Positions 26,245 through 37,811 are shown, counted from the stretch's first letter. The stretch: DNA of 64,000 nt from Sphingomonas sp. 1F27F7B (GCF_005503355.1 NZ_SCMK01000001.1:289343-353342); one strand, 5' to 3'. Notes: generated by a model not told the origin, from the sequence alone. Numbers and translations: made by a program.

Positions 26245-27429
26245 TCATGGCCGGCGCATCCTCGCGACAAAAAAGCCGTCGGTCGAGTCCCGGAGCGGCG
26301 TGAAGCGCAGCCCCGGGCCGCGCGGCGTACCGGCCCCGAGCGACAGCGGCTCGGCGCTCCAACCCGGATGCCGGTCGAGAAACGCCTGGGCCTGCCCGGC
26401 TCCCTCGGCATCGAGCAGCGAACAGACGACATGGACGAGCGCCCCGCCCGGGCGGACGAGATCGGCGGCGATATCGAGCAGCGCCGCCTGAGTCGCGACA
26501 TAGCGATCGAGCCGCGGCGGAGTCAGCCGCCAGCGTGCCTCGGGGTTGCGGCGCCAGGTGCCGGTGCCCGAGCACGGCGCGTCGACCAGCACCATATCGG
26601 CACGGCCGGTCTGGTCGGCGAGCATCGCCGCCTCCTGGTTCGGGTTGAGCAGGCGCGCATCCGCGATCGACACGCCTGCCCGCTCGGCGCGGGGCATCAG
26701 CCGGGACAGCCGCGCGCGATCGATGTCGCAGGCCAGGATCGAGCCATGGTTCGCCATCGTCGCGGCCAGTGCGAGCGTCTTGCCGCCACCGCCGGCACAG
26801 AGATCGATGACATGCTGCCCGCGCACCGCTCCCGCCGCCAGGCTGACGAACTGGCTGCCAGCGTCCTGCACCTCGAGCTGGCCATCCCGATAGGCGGGCA
26901 ACTGCTCGATCGCAGTATCCGAAGGCACCCGCAGCCCGGCCGGCAGGCAAGGCAGCGGCACCGCGCCGGAAATCTCGGCCTGGATCACCACCGGATCGGC
27001 CCTGAGCGTGTTGACACGGATATCGAGCGGCGCCCGCTCGAGCAGCGCCGCCTGCTCATCGGCATCCAGCCCGGACAAGGCGAAGGCCTCGCCAAGCCAG
27101 ATCGGCAGCACGCCTGCCTCGGCAACCGGCTCGTCCGACGCGATCGGCGCGGGGCCATAGGGCGATCCGTCGAACAGCGCAGCCAGCTCGGGACGACGCG
27201 CGGCCAGTGCCAGCATCGCCGCGCGGCCGCTCTCGGGACGCTCGCCGAGCATGCGGATCGCGTCATAGACGAGCTCGCGGATCGCCCGGCGGTCCTTCGA
27301 GCCGGCATAGCGGCGCTCGGCGAACCAGCGTGCGATGATCGTGTCGGCCGATCCGCCCTGGTCGCGGGCAGCAGCGGTGATCTTGTCGAGCAGGTCGATT
27401 GCAGCCTGGAGCCGCGCGGAAGGGTTCAC
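26245..27429 (-). CDS. rsmB: RsmB-type 16S rRNA m5C methyltransferase
   Basis: A 394-residue RNA cytosine-C5 methyltransferase of the Sun/Fmu group. The NusB-like N-terminal region is about residues 1-75 (ADTIIARWFAERRYAGSKDR). The SAM site is VIDLCAGGGGKTLALA. Catalytic motif IV is DAPCSGTGTWRRNPEARW, and motif VI carries the second cysteine in VHVVCSLLDAEG, where most relatives have YSTCS. The start is GTG at 27429. It lacks part of the N-terminal length of the E. coli enzyme, so the exact target C967 is presumed. Divergent from purT. Confidence 0.88.
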   Translation of the reverse strand: MNPSARLQAAIDLLDKITAAARDQGGSADTIIARWFAERRYAGSKDRRAIRELVYDAIRMLGERPESGRAAMLALAARRPELAALFDGSPYGPAPIASDEPVAEAGVLPIWLGEAFALSGLDADEQAALLERAPLDIRVNTLRADPVVIQAEISGAVPLPCLPAGLRVPSDTAIEQLPAYRDGQLEVQDAGSQFVSLAAGAVRGQHVIDLCAGGGGKTLALAATMANHGSILACDIDRARLSRLMPRAERAGVSIADARLLNPNQEAAMLADQTGRADMVLVDAPCSGTGTWRRNPEARWRLTPPRLDRYVATQAALLDIAADLVRPGGALVHVVCSLLDAEGAGQAQAFLDRHPGWSAEPLSLGAGTPRGPGLRFTPLRDSTDGFFVARMRRP

Positions 27430-27628
27430 GACATTGAACCACGCGGTTGAGCAAAATATTGACTCCGTTGACGCGCCAGGCGTGCGCGGGGAGCAACGAA
27501 GGTCCGGAAAATCGAGCGGCGCATGCTTCGATCAGAAGCAGAACAGATGCCACTTTGACAGCGAAATCTCGACAATCGCATCCGATCCGGCCAGGGACGC
27601 GACACTCTCCAATCGCAAGGGCAAGCAT

Positions 27629-28798
27629 ATGGCGTTCACGGCGAAGATCCTGCTCCTCGGCTCGGGTGAGCTCGGCCGCGAGTTCGTGATCTCGGCCAAG
27701 CGGCTGGGCGCCCAGGTGATCGCGTGCGACGCCTATGCCGGCGCGCCGGCGATGCAGGTCGCGGACGGCTTCGAAGTGTTCTCGATGCTCGACGGCGATC
27801 TGCTGCGCGCCGCGGTGGAAAGGCATCGGCCCGATTATGTCGTGCCCGAAGTGGAGGCGATCCGCACCGAAGTGCTCGCCGAGCTGGAACGCGAAGGCTT
27901 CACCATCGTGCCCTCCGCCCGCGCGACGCAGATGACGATGAACCGCGACGGCATCCGCGAAGTCGCGGCAGTCGAGCTGGGTCTGCGCACTTCGCGCTAC
28001 CGCTATGCGGAGAGCCTGGCGGAAGTGCTGGACGGCGCGGAGCACACCGGCCTGCCCTGCGTGATCAAGCCGGTCATGTCCTCCTCGGGCAAGGGCCAGA
28101 GCACGGTGCGCGAGGCCGGCGCGCTCGAGGCAGCCTGGGACTATGCCGTGGCGAACATGCGTGGCGACCGCAAGCGGGTGATCGTCGAGGAGTTCGTCGC
28201 CTTCGACTACGAGATCACCCTGCTCACGATCCGCACCCGCGACGGCGTGCTCTTCTGCCCGCCGATCGGCCACCGCCAAGAACGCGGCGACTATCAGGAG
28301 AGCTGGCAGCCGGCCGCCATGTCCGCCCGGGCGATCGCCGACGCGCAGGAAATGGCGCGCAAGGTAGTCGACGATCTGGGCGGCCATGGCATCTTCGGCG
28401 TGGAATTCTTCGTGAAGGGCGAGGAAGTGATCTTCTCGGAGCTCTCGCCCCGGCCGCACGACACCGGCATGGTGACCCTGATCTCGCAGAATCTCAGCGA
28501 GTTCGACCTGCATGCGCGCGCGGTTATGGGGCTGCCGATCCCAGCGATCGCGCTGCGGGGGCCGTCGGCGAGCGCGGTGATCCTGGCGGACCGGGATAGC
28601 GAGACGCTGTCCTATGACGGGCTGGAGGAGGCGCTGGCGGTGCCGGGCGGCGAAGTGGATGTGCGGATTTTCGGCAAGCCGAGTTCGCGCCCCTATCGCC
28701 GAATGGGCGTGGCGCTGGCTCTGGCGGGGGATACCGATGCGGCACGGCGGGTCGCGGCGGAGGCGGCGGGCAAGGTGCGGATCGGGTATGACGCCTAG
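27629..28798 (+). CDS. purT: Formate-dependent phosphoribosylglycinamide formyltransferase
   Basis: A 389-residue ATP-grasp enzyme that makes formyl-GAR from GAR, formate and ATP in purine synthesis. Landmarks are KILLLGSGELGREFVISAKR, VVPEVEAIRTEVL, the ATP-grasp lysine/glycine loop KPVMSSSGKGQST, IVEEFVAFDYEITLL and EVIFSELSPRPHDTGMVTL. AAGGG precedes ATG 27629; the frame is open upstream but without homology. Transcribed alone; a REPIN-like element follows its stop. Confidence 0.96.
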   Translation: MAFTAKILLLGSGELGREFVISAKRLGAQVIACDAYAGAPAMQVADGFEVFSMLDGDLLRAAVERHRPDYVVPEVEAIRTEVLAELEREGFTIVPSARATQMTMNRDGIREVAAVELGLRTSRYRYAESLAEVLDGAEHTGLPCVIKPVMSSSGKGQSTVREAGALEAAWDYAVANMRGDRKRVIVEEFVAFDYEITLLTIRTRDGVLFCPPIGHRQERGDYQESWQPAAMSARAIADAQEMARKVVDDLGGHGIFGVEFFVKGEEVIFSELSPRPHDTGMVTLISQNLSEFDLHARAVMGLPIPAIALRGPSASAVILADRDSETLSYDGLEEALAVPGGEVDVRIFGKPSSRPYRRMGVALALAGDTDAARRVAAEAAGKVRIGYDA

Positions 28799-28813
28799 GC
28801 ACGCCGGCCGGCC

Positions 28814-29014
28814 CTAGGTTGAGAACCCAAACAAGTATCTGATGTTCCTTCGTCATCCCCGCGCAGGCGGTGATCCAGAGTTATGCGTGGAGCGGGTGCG
28901 GCACGTCCTGCCCTCTTCGGACAGCGTTCGCACGATGGCGCCGGTATCCCCTGCTACCCTGGATCCCCGCCTGCGCGGGGATGACGAAGTTAGCTGAATG
29001 AGTCCCCAACCTAG
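28814..29014. repeat. REPIN-like element with outer arms
   Basis: The core 28852-28985 (134 bp) is bounded by GTCATCCCCGCGCAGGCGG and its complement. Outside it lie weaker arms CTAGGTTG (28814-28821) and CAACCTAG (29007-29014). The right outer arm contains the TAG stop of the AraC-family gene. Its core is homologous to the element at 18442-18575. Confidence 0.82.
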
Positions 29015-29919
29015 CCCTCCATTGCCGAGTCCCGGGCGAATTTCCCCGGCGAAGCGCCCAGCCGCTTGCGAAACGCAGTGCTGAAGGCGCTCGCGGATTC
29101 ATAGCCGATCTCGTCGGCGATCCGATCCAGCGACTTCATGCCGCGCAGCAGCGCGTCCTTGGCGATCGCCATGCGCCAGCGCGCCAGATACTCGATCGGC
29201 GCGCAACCCAGCACTTCGGCGAACCGCGCCGCGAAGGCAGATCGTGACATGCCCGCCACTCGCGCAAGTTCCGCTACCGTCCAGCCGGCCCGAACATCGG
29301 CATGCATCGCCCGCAGCGCGCGCGCGAGTGCCGGATCGCGCATGCCGCTGAGCAGCCCCGTCGGCACGGCCCCCTGCTCGATGCTGCGCCAGCGCAACGC
29401 CTCGACCAGCAAGGCCTCGAGCATCCGCTGGATGATCAGTTGCTTGCCCGGATAATCGGATACGCACTCTTCGGACAGCAGCTCGATCAATCGCCCGAAA
29501 CGCGTCGCGCGCCCCTCCGAAGCCGGGATGTGGATGAGGCCCGGCAACAGGCCGAGCAGCAGCGGCGCATTGACTCGCTCGAAGGCGAAGCTTCCGCCCA
29601 GCGCGACGAAATCCGGCTCCCCTTCCTGCTCACCATGCCGCACCGGCTCGTTCCGGGGATCGACCGGCACGCATGCAACGCCGGGCTCGCTGCACAGCTC
29701 GAAGGCCGGCGTGGTCGGCAGCAACAGGAAATCGCCTTGCGCCAGCCGCCGCGGCGCCGTGCCGCCAAAGGCGATCCAGGCCTCTCCGGCAAGGACGATG
29801 GTGAACCCCGGCGCATCATAGGCCCGATAGCGCACACCCCAACGGCCCCGCGCCGCGATCGGCTTCGAGACGGCGGCAGTGGGGCGCAGCAGCGCAATGA
29901 TATCGCTCAGGGGGTCCAT
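29011..29919 (-). CDS. AraC-family transcriptional regulator with cupin sensor
   Basis: A 302-residue regulator. The N-terminal cupin-like domain is about residues 1-180 (RYRAYDAPGFTIVLAGEAWI, LAQGDFLLLPTTPAFEL) and resembles the AraC_binding/cupin_6 type. The C-terminal double helix-turn-helix has TVAELARVAGMSRSAFAARF and the signature IADEIGYESASAFSTAFRKR. ATG 29919 has no clear Shine-Dalgarno. Divergent from an SDR gene that it probably controls. The stop codon lies in a repeat arm, so the last residues may have been shaped by repeat insertion. Confidence 0.9.
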   Translation of the reverse strand: MDPLSDIIALLRPTAAVSKPIAARGRWGVRYRAYDAPGFTIVLAGEAWIAFGGTAPRRLAQGDFLLLPTTPAFELCSEPGVACVPVDPRNEPVRHGEQEGEPDFVALGGSFAFERVNAPLLLGLLPGLIHIPASEGRATRFGRLIELLSEECVSDYPGKQLIIQRMLEALLVEALRWRSIEQGAVPTGLLSGMRDPALARALRAMHADVRAGWTVAELARVAGMSRSAFAARFAEVLGCAPIEYLARWRMAIAKDALLRGMKSLDRIADEIGYESASAFSTAFRKRLGASPGKFARDSAMEG

Positions 29920-29924
29920 GATTC

Positions 29925-29968
29925 GGACGATACATAATCAAAATAGGATCAACAATGATAGATCGTCC
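29925..29968. promoter_or_regulatory. Inverted repeat in divergent AraC/SDR promoter region
   Basis: GGACGAT (29925-29931) and ATCGTCC (29962-29968) flank an AT-rich 30-bp core containing the two TCA/TGA-rich words ATAATCA and CAATGAT. The location between a regulator and its divergent neighbour makes it a candidate binding site. Confidence 0.4.
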
Positions 29969-30015
29969 AGATAAACTTGCCTATCTCCGGGCTACGGAAA
30001 CCAAGGAGACAGAAT

Positions 30016-30765
30016 ATGACCAAGACGATCCTCATCACCGGAACCTCGTCGGGCTATGGCAAGGCCGTTGCCGAGCTGTTCGTTTCGCGCGGCTGGAACG
30101 TCATCGCGACGATGCGCCGCCCCGAGCCCGCGCAGTTCGCCGGCGCCTCCGAGCGGCTGCGGGTCCTGCCCCTCGACGTGACGGACGAGAGGAGCATCGC
30201 GGCGCTGATCGAGGCCGCCGGCCCAATCGACGTTCTGGTGAACAATGCCGGCGTGGGCGGCGTCGGCGCGTTCGAGGCGATGCCGATGTCGCTGATCCGG
30301 CAACTCGTCGAAACGAACACGATCGGCGTGATGGCGATGTGTCAGGCAATCATCCCGCAAATGCGCGCGCGCCGATCGGGCATGATCGTCAACGTGACGT
30401 CGAGCGTCACTCTCGGCGCCTTCCCCCTCGCCGCTGCCTATACCGGCAGCAAGACCGCGATCGAGGGGTTCACCGGCTCGCTCGCCCATGAGCTCGCCTA
30501 TTTCGACGTGCAGGTGAAGCTCGTCGAGCCCGGCTATGCCCCGACCACGCGGTTCGGCGCCAACGCCATCGTGCCGGTCGAGGACCTGTTGCCGGGCGAA
30601 TATGCCGATTTCGCTCGGCCCATCCTGGAAGCCTTTGCGGCGCCGGTGATGACCACCAGGGAAAGCGACGTCGCGGAAGCGGTGTGGAACGCAGTGCACG
30701 ACGAGGCTGGACGGCTCCACTTCCCCGCCGGGCCGGACGCGGTTGCGCTCGCCGCGGCAAAGTGA
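30016..30765 (+). CDS. Short-chain dehydrogenase/reductase
   Basis: A 249-residue classical SDR oxidoreductase. The cofactor motif is TGTSSGYGKAVAE, an NADP preference being suggested by the following MRRPE segment. Structural NNAGVG follows, then the catalytic Ser in VTSSVTLGAFP and YxxxK as YTGSK. GGAG lies ahead of ATG 30016. Substrate unknown. Such SDRs divergent from AraC cupin regulators are common and are usually induced by the regulator's ligand. Confidence 0.92.
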   Translation: MTKTILITGTSSGYGKAVAELFVSRGWNVIATMRRPEPAQFAGASERLRVLPLDVTDERSIAALIEAAGPIDVLVNNAGVGGVGAFEAMPMSLIRQLVETNTIGVMAMCQAIIPQMRARRSGMIVNVTSSVTLGAFPLAAAYTGSKTAIEGFTGSLAHELAYFDVQVKLVEPGYAPTTRFGANAIVPVEDLLPGEYADFARPILEAFAAPVMTTRESDVAEAVWNAVHDEAGRLHFPAGPDAVALAAAK

Positions 30766-30857
30766 CCCCCGGCCTCGTGCCGGTCTTCCCCTTGACCGGT
30801 GCGAGGCCGAGAGGCCAGCCCGTGCGTTGGCCGGCGAAGCGGCGGAGTTGAACGGCG

Positions 30858-31619
30858 ATGCAGGTTCACGAGAAATCGAAGGGATATCGCATGGGAGCCC
30901 GCGACTATGTCGCCGGCCGGCCGGGCTATCCGCCCGAAACCCTCTTGTGGCTCCGCGAGGTGCTCGGCGTCGGCGCGGGGCGCCAGGTCCTCGAAGTCGG
31001 CGCCGGCACCGGCAAGTTCATGCCCACGCTCGAGCAATGCGGCGGGAGCATCATCGCGGTCGAGCCGATTGCGGAGATGCGGCAGGAACTGGTCCGCGCC
31101 TTTCCGGAAGTCGTGGCCCTGGAGGGATCTGCCGATGCGATCCCCCTGCCCGACGCCTCGGTCGAATCGGTGGTCTGCGCCCAGGCCTTTCACTGGTTCG
31201 CGACGCCGGCGGCCCTGGCGGAGATGCGCCGGGTGCTGGTTCCGGGCGGCATGCTCGGTCTGATCTGGAACGGTCGCGACGAGGACGTGCCATGGGTCGC
31301 GGCACTCTCGGCAATCACCAATCGCTACGAGGGCGATACCCCGCGCTACCGCACCGGAGCATGGCGCAAGGCCTTCCCGGCGCCGGGCTTCGATTTCGTC
31401 GATGAGCGCCATATCCGCAACAGCCATGTCGGCACCGCGGAACAGGTAGTGGTGAAGCGCACGCTCTCGGTTAGCTTCATCGCCGGCCTTCCAGCGGATC
31501 GGCGCGCCCAGGTCGAACGCCAGGTGCGGGCACTGATCGCCCGGACGCCCGAGCTGACCGGCGACGGCGCGGTAGCCTTTCCGTACGAGACCAGCATGTA
31601 CGCCTATCGCAAGGCGTGA
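30858..31619 (+). CDS. SAM-dependent class I methyltransferase
   Basis: A 253-residue methyltransferase of the UbiE/Methyltransf_11 type. It starts with the GARDYVAGRPGYP segment found in this subgroup. Motif I is VLEVGAGTGKFM, motif II holds IIAVEPIAEM, and ESVVCAQAFHWFATPAAL and VLVPGGMLGLIWN follow. ATG 30858 is used; a Met at 30891 with its own GGGA is possible. Small-molecule or quinone-like acceptors are typical of the group; the substrate is unknown. It lies 92 bp after the SDR. Confidence 0.87.
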   Translation: MQVHEKSKGYRMGARDYVAGRPGYPPETLLWLREVLGVGAGRQVLEVGAGTGKFMPTLEQCGGSIIAVEPIAEMRQELVRAFPEVVALEGSADAIPLPDASVESVVCAQAFHWFATPAALAEMRRVLVPGGMLGLIWNGRDEDVPWVAALSAITNRYEGDTPRYRTGAWRKAFPAPGFDFVDERHIRNSHVGTAEQVVVKRTLSVSFIAGLPADRRAQVERQVRALIARTPELTGDGAVAFPYETSMYAYRKA

Positions 31620-31644
31620 CGGGAAGGCGCCGCCCTCCCTTGCC

Positions 31645-33568
<1,924 letters not shown>

Positions 33569-33607
33569 ATGGTCATCATAGACGCAGCCGGGCCCGGCCG
33601 GTCGCCC

Positions 33608-34444
33608 TCAGGCTCCGAAATGTTCCGTAGTGGTCCGATCGGCGCGCTCGAGCAGGGCACGGGCCTGGTCGACATGCATCGCCTCGATCATCCGCCCTTC
33701 ATACCGTTCCGCACCGCCGGTCGCGGCGGCGATCAGCGCACGGGCATCGGCGATTTCTGCCTCGCTCGGACCAAAGGCCCGGGCGGCGACGGCGAGCTGG
33801 CCGGGATGGATCAGCGACTTGCCGTCGAAGCCCAGCGCCCTGCCCTCGCGACACTCCGCCGCCAGGCCCTCGGCATCGTCGAGCCGGTTGAACACACCGT
33901 CCAGTGCCCATATTCCGCCGGCACGGGCAGCGAGGACGATCGTCTGCAACGCGACCGACATCTGCCCGCGGCCGCTCGACGGCGGCAGGCGGAGCGACGC
34001 GGCCAGGTCGTTGGTGCCGGCGATCAGGCCCGCCACGCCCGGCACCGCCGCGATCTCGGCCGCTGCGAGAACGCCGCGGGGAGTCTCGATCATCGCCAGC
34101 AGCGGCTTGCCCAGCGCCCGCACCAGCTGCGCGACATCGGCGGCTCGCTCGGCCTTGGGAAGCACTGCGAGATCGGCGGCGGAGGAAGCGATGGCGACCA
34201 CGTCCTCCGGATGCTCGCCCGATTCGATTCCGTTCAGGCGGATCGCGGCCAGCCGCGGACCGAACCCCGGAGCCATCGCCGCCACCGCGGCGAGGCGCGC
34301 TGCTGCCTTGTCCGCGTCCTTCACTGCGTCTTCCAGGTCGAGGATCACCAGATCCGCCGAAAGTTCCCGAGCCTTCTCGATCGCACGGGAATTGGAAGCC
34401 GGAAGAAACAGAGCGGTGCGCGGTGCGAGACGGGCTGTGATCAT
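33608..34444 (-). CDS. HpcH/HpaI aldolase / CitE-like lyase
   Basis: A 278-residue member of the CitE/malyl-CoA-lyase TIM-barrel family, which cleaves or forms C-C bonds in beta-hydroxyacyl thioesters using Mg2+. Signatures are [33 protein letters not shown] with the metal-binding acid, [31 protein letters not shown] and [13 protein letters not shown]. No citrate lyase alpha or gamma gene is nearby, so it is the stand-alone type. Substrate unknown. Confidence 0.88.
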   Translation of the reverse strand: MITARLAPRTALFLPASNSRAIEKARELSADLVILDLEDAVKDADKAAARLAAVAAMAPGFGPRLAAIRLNGIESGEHPEDVVAIASSAADLAVLPKAERAADVAQLVRALGKPLLAMIETPRGVLAAAEIAAVPGVAGLIAGTNDLAASLRLPPSSGRGQMSVALQTIVLAARAGGIWALDGVFNRLDDAEGLAAECREGRALGFDGKSLIHPGQLAVAARAFGPSEAEIADARALIAAATGGAERYEGRMIEAMHVDQARALLERADRTTTEHFGA

Positions 34445-34508
34445 GGCCCTTCTCTATGCTAGCAAGGCGTGGATTGGCGAGGGCCACAATCTTTTTGGGG
34501 GAGTCGGA

Positions 34509-35498
34509 ATGCTCGTACTCAATGTCTTCCTGGGCGCAGTGGCCGCGGTGGTCGTGCTCTATCTCTTCTCCAGCGTCACGATCGTCCGCCAGGGCTATCA
34601 ATACACGATCGAGCATTTCGGCCGCTTCACCACGGTCGCGACGCCTGGCTTCAACTTCTATCCGGCCTTCTTCTACCGGGTCGGCCGGCGCGTGAACATG
34701 ATGGAGCAGGTGATCGACATCCCCGGCCAGGAGATCATCACCAAGGACAATGCGATGATTTCCACCGACGGCGTGGTCTTCTTCCAGGTCCTCGACGCGG
34801 CCAAGGCGGCCTATGAAGTGAGCGACCTCTATATCGCGCTCCTCCAGCTCACCACCACCAACCTTCGCACCGTGATGGGCTCGATGGACCTCGACGAGAC
34901 GCTGTCGAAGCGCGACGAGATCAATGCGCGACTGCTCTCGGTGGTGGATCATGCGACGACGCCCTGGGGCGTGAAGATCACGCGCGTCGAGATCAAGGAC
35001 ATCCGCCCGCCCGCCGACATCGTCAACGCGATGGGCCGGCAGATGAAGGCCGAGCGCGAGAAGCGCGCCAACATCCTGGAGGCCGAAGGCACCCGCGCCT
35101 CCGAGATCCTGCGCGCCGAGGGCCAGAAACAGTCGAAGATCCTCGAGGCCGAGGGCCGCCGCGAGGCTGCGTTCCGCGACGCCGAGGCACGCGAGCGCTC
35201 GGCGGAAGCCGAAGCCAAGGCGACCCAGCTGGTCTCCGATGCGATCGAGGCGGGATCGAGCCAGTCGCTCAACTATTTCATTGCGCAGAAATATGTGGAG
35301 GCGGTCGGCAAGTTCGCCACTTCGCCCAATGCCAAGACCATCCTGTTCCCGGTCGAGGCGACGCAGCTGATCGGCACGCTGGGCGGCATCGGCGAACTGG
35401 CCAAGGAAGCGCTGGGCGGCGGCAATGGCGACACGCCGCGCCCGCCCGCGCCGCCGGCGCCATCGCGTCCCCGGCCTTTCGGACCTCAGGAGAGTTGA
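34509..35498 (+). CDS. qmcA: SPFH/band-7 membrane protein (QmcA/stomatin-like)
   Basis: A 329-residue protein with one N-terminal membrane helix ([17 protein letters not shown]) and the SPFH domain ([67 protein letters not shown]). A long Glu/Ala-rich coiled coil follows (about residues 180-250) and a Pro-rich tail ends the protein. GGGGAG seven bases before ATG 34509 sets the start. SPFH proteins form membrane-bound cages that organise membrane proteases or microdomains. The nfeD partner begins two bases after its stop. Confidence 0.93.
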   Translation: MLVLNVFLGAVAAVVVLYLFSSVTIVRQGYQYTIEHFGRFTTVATPGFNFYPAFFYRVGRRVNMMEQVIDIPGQEIITKDNAMISTDGVVFFQVLDAAKAAYEVSDLYIALLQLTTTNLRTVMGSMDLDETLSKRDEINARLLSVVDHATTPWGVKITRVEIKDIRPPADIVNAMGRQMKAEREKRANILEAEGTRASEILRAEGQKQSKILEAEGRREAAFRDAEARERSAEAEAKATQLVSDAIEAGSSQSLNYFIAQKYVEAVGKFATSPNAKTILFPVEATQLIGTLGGIGELAKEALGGGNGDTPRPPAPPAPSRPRPFGPQES

Positions 35499-35499
35499 G

Positions 35500-35949
35500 A
35501 TGAACTTCGATCAACTGCTCGCCGTGCCGGGCCTGGCCTGGCTGATCCTGGCCGCACTGCTCGCGATCGCCGAGCTGCTCGCCCCGGGCATCTTCCTCGT
35601 CTTCATCGCCGCCGGCGCGGCGGTGACCGGGATCGTCACGCTGCTGGTGCCGGCGTTCGACCTGGTGTTCGAGGTGTTCCTGTTCGCGGGAGCATCGGCC
35701 GCGGCGGTGGCGGTGGGGAGGCGCTGGTATCGCGCCAATCCGGTGCCGAGCGAGGATCCCCTGCTCAACGACCGCGTCGCGCGGCTGATCGGCCAGGTGG
35801 TCACCGTGGTCGAGCCGATCGTCGCCGGCCGGGGGCGCGTGAAGGTGGGTGACGGCGAATGGCTGGCCAACGGCCCCGACGCTCCCGTCGGCGCGCATGT
35901 CCGCATCACCGGGGCGCGGAGCGGCTCGCTCGATGTCGAGCCGGCCTGA
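35500..35949 (+). CDS. NfeD-family membrane protein
   Basis: A 149-residue partner of the SPFH protein. There are three hydrophobic helices in the first 75 residues (LAWLILAALLAIAELLAPGI onward) and a C-terminal OB-like beta domain (LIGQVVTVVEPIVAGRGRV, DGEWLANGPDAPVGAHVRI). This is the short NfeD form lacking the N-terminal protease domain. GGAG lies ahead of ATG 35500. The conserved SPFH-NfeD pairing supports a joint role in membrane quality control. Confidence 0.92.
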   Translation: MNFDQLLAVPGLAWLILAALLAIAELLAPGIFLVFIAAGAAVTGIVTLLVPAFDLVFEVFLFAGASAAAVAVGRRWYRANPVPSEDPLLNDRVARLIGQVVTVVEPIVAGRGRVKVGDGEWLANGPDAPVGAHVRITGARSGSLDVEPA

Positions 35950-35974
35950 AGACTTTCGTTTCGAGGAATTCCGA

Positions 35975-37795
35975 ATGAACACCACTCGCCGCCAGTTGCT
36001 GCTCGGCGCGGGCTCGACGCTCGCGATCGCCGGCACGCCCGCCGGAGCCCGCGCACTGCTGGCCGACAATGACGCGCCTGCCCAGGCGCTGATCGACCGG
36101 ATCGCCGAGCAAATGCTGCGCGACTATCCCGAGACGGCGACGACGCTCGGGATCGACAAGGACAAGCGCGCGAACCTGAAGCACCAGCTTGCCGACCGCT
36201 CGCTCAAGGGTCAGGCGCGGATCGCGGCGAACCTGCGCAAGGCACTGGCCGATCTGGCGAAGCTCGACCTCAACGCGCTGAGCCCGGCGATGCGCACCCA
36301 TGTCGACGTGATCCAGGCGAGCTTCTCGAACGCGCTCAAGGGCTTCGCCTTCGGCTATGGCGATGTCGCCACCGGCAGCTGGCGCAACTCGCCCTATGTG
36401 GTGGTGCAGAATGTCGGCGCGTTCCTCGACGTGCCGCGCATGCTCGACAGCGACCACCAGATCGCGACGCCCGAGGATGGCGAGGCCTATCTCGACCGGC
36501 TGGAAAGCTATGCCGAACAGGTCGACGGCGAAACCGAGCGGCTGAAGCGCGCCGCGGCCCGGGGCGTGATCGCCCCCGACTTCCTGCTCGACAAGTGCCT
36601 GAAGCAGATCAGACTGGCCCGCAGCGGCAATCCCGCCGGCTGGGGCATCGTCACCTCGGTCGCCAATCGCACTGCGGGCATGGACGGCGATTTCGGCGAG
36701 CGCGCCTGGCTGCTTGCCAAGGACCGCCTGACGCCCGCGCTCGACCGGCAGATCGCCGAGCTCGAGAAGCACCGCGCCCGCGCGACCAGCGACGCCGGCG
36801 TTTGGAAGTTCAAGGACGGGGACGCCTATTATGCCTGGGCGCTGAGCGCCGGCACCACGACGACGATGACGCCGGACGAGGTCCATCAGATGGGCCTCGA
36901 CCAGCTGGCAAGGATCCAGTCCGAGATGGACGCGATCCTGAAGAAGCAAGGCTATGCGCAGGGCGCGGTCGGCGCGCGGATGGAGGCGCTGGCCAGGGAT
37001 CCGCGCTTCGCCTTCCCCGAGGGCGATCCCGGCCGTGCCGAGATCCTCAAATTCCTCAACGAGCGCATCGCCGACATCCGCAGCCGCATGCCCCAGGCCT
37101 TCCACACGCTGGTGAAGGGCAATGTCGAGGTGAAGCGGCTGCCGCCCGAGGAAGAGCCCGGCGCGCCCGGCGCCTATGGCGGCGCGGGATCGATCGACGG
37201 CACGATCCCGGGCAAGTTCTGGATCAACCTGCGCACCACCAGCCTGCACACGCGCTTCAGCCTGCCCGACCTTGCCTATCACGAGGCGATCCCGGGCCAT
37301 GTCTGGCAAGGCGAATATGCCAACCGGATGCCGCTGATCCGCTCGATCCTGGCCTTCAACGCCTATTCGGAAGGCTGGGCGCTCTATGCCGAGCAGCTGG
37401 CCGACGAACTGGGCGTCTATGCGGAAAACCCGGCCGAGAAGCTCGGCTATCTCCAGTCGCTCGGCTTTCGCGCCTGCCGGCTGGTGGTCGATACCGGCCT
37501 CCACGCCAAGCGCTGGACGCGGCAACAGGCGATCGACTGGTTCGTCACCGCCAACGGCTCCTCGGTGGAGGAAGTCTCGGGCGAGGTCGACCGCTATTGC
37601 TCCTGGCCGGGCCAGGCGTGCGGCTACAAGGTGGGGCATAGCGAGATCAACCGCCTGCGCGACCGTGCCAGGGCAGCGCTGGGCGAGCGCTACGACTTCC
37701 GCGCGTTCAACGATGCCGTGGTGCTGGGCGGCAACGTGCCGATGACCGTGCTGGGGCATGTGATCGATCGGCACATCGCGGAGCGCAAGGCGTGA
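35975..37795 (+). CDS. DUF885 family protein, Tat-exported, probable metallopeptidase-like
   Basis: A 606-residue member of the DUF885 family. The N-terminus has a twin-arginine signal (TTRRQLLLGAGSTLAIAG), suggesting folded export to the periplasm. The C-terminal half has the zinc-type motif YHEAIPGHVWQ, with His436, Glu437 and His442, then FNAYSEGWALYAEQLADELG, consistent with the gluzincin-like fold inferred for the family. A short GAGGA precedes ATG 35975. It starts 25 bp after the NfeD gene and may be read through from it. The peptide or ester substrate is unknown. Confidence 0.85.
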   Translation: MNTTRRQLLLGAGSTLAIAGTPAGARALLADNDAPAQALIDRIAEQMLRDYPETATTLGIDKDKRANLKHQLADRSLKGQARIAANLRKALADLAKLDLNALSPAMRTHVDVIQASFSNALKGFAFGYGDVATGSWRNSPYVVVQNVGAFLDVPRMLDSDHQIATPEDGEAYLDRLESYAEQVDGETERLKRAAARGVIAPDFLLDKCLKQIRLARSGNPAGWGIVTSVANRTAGMDGDFGERAWLLAKDRLTPALDRQIAELEKHRARATSDAGVWKFKDGDAYYAWALSAGTTTTMTPDEVHQMGLDQLARIQSEMDAILKKQGYAQGAVGARMEALARDPRFAFPEGDPGRAEILKFLNERIADIRSRMPQAFHTLVKGNVEVKRLPPEEEPGAPGAYGGAGSIDGTIPGKFWINLRTTSLHTRFSLPDLAYHEAIPGHVWQGEYANRMPLIRSILAFNAYSEGWALYAEQLADELGVYAENPAEKLGYLQSLGFRACRLVVDTGLHAKRWTRQQAIDWFVTANGSSVEEVSGEVDRYCSWPGQACGYKVGHSEINRLRDRARAALGERYDFRAFNDAVVLGGNVPMTVLGHVIDRHIAERKA

Positions 37796-37811
37796 TGCGC
37801 CGCGGCGGCTG

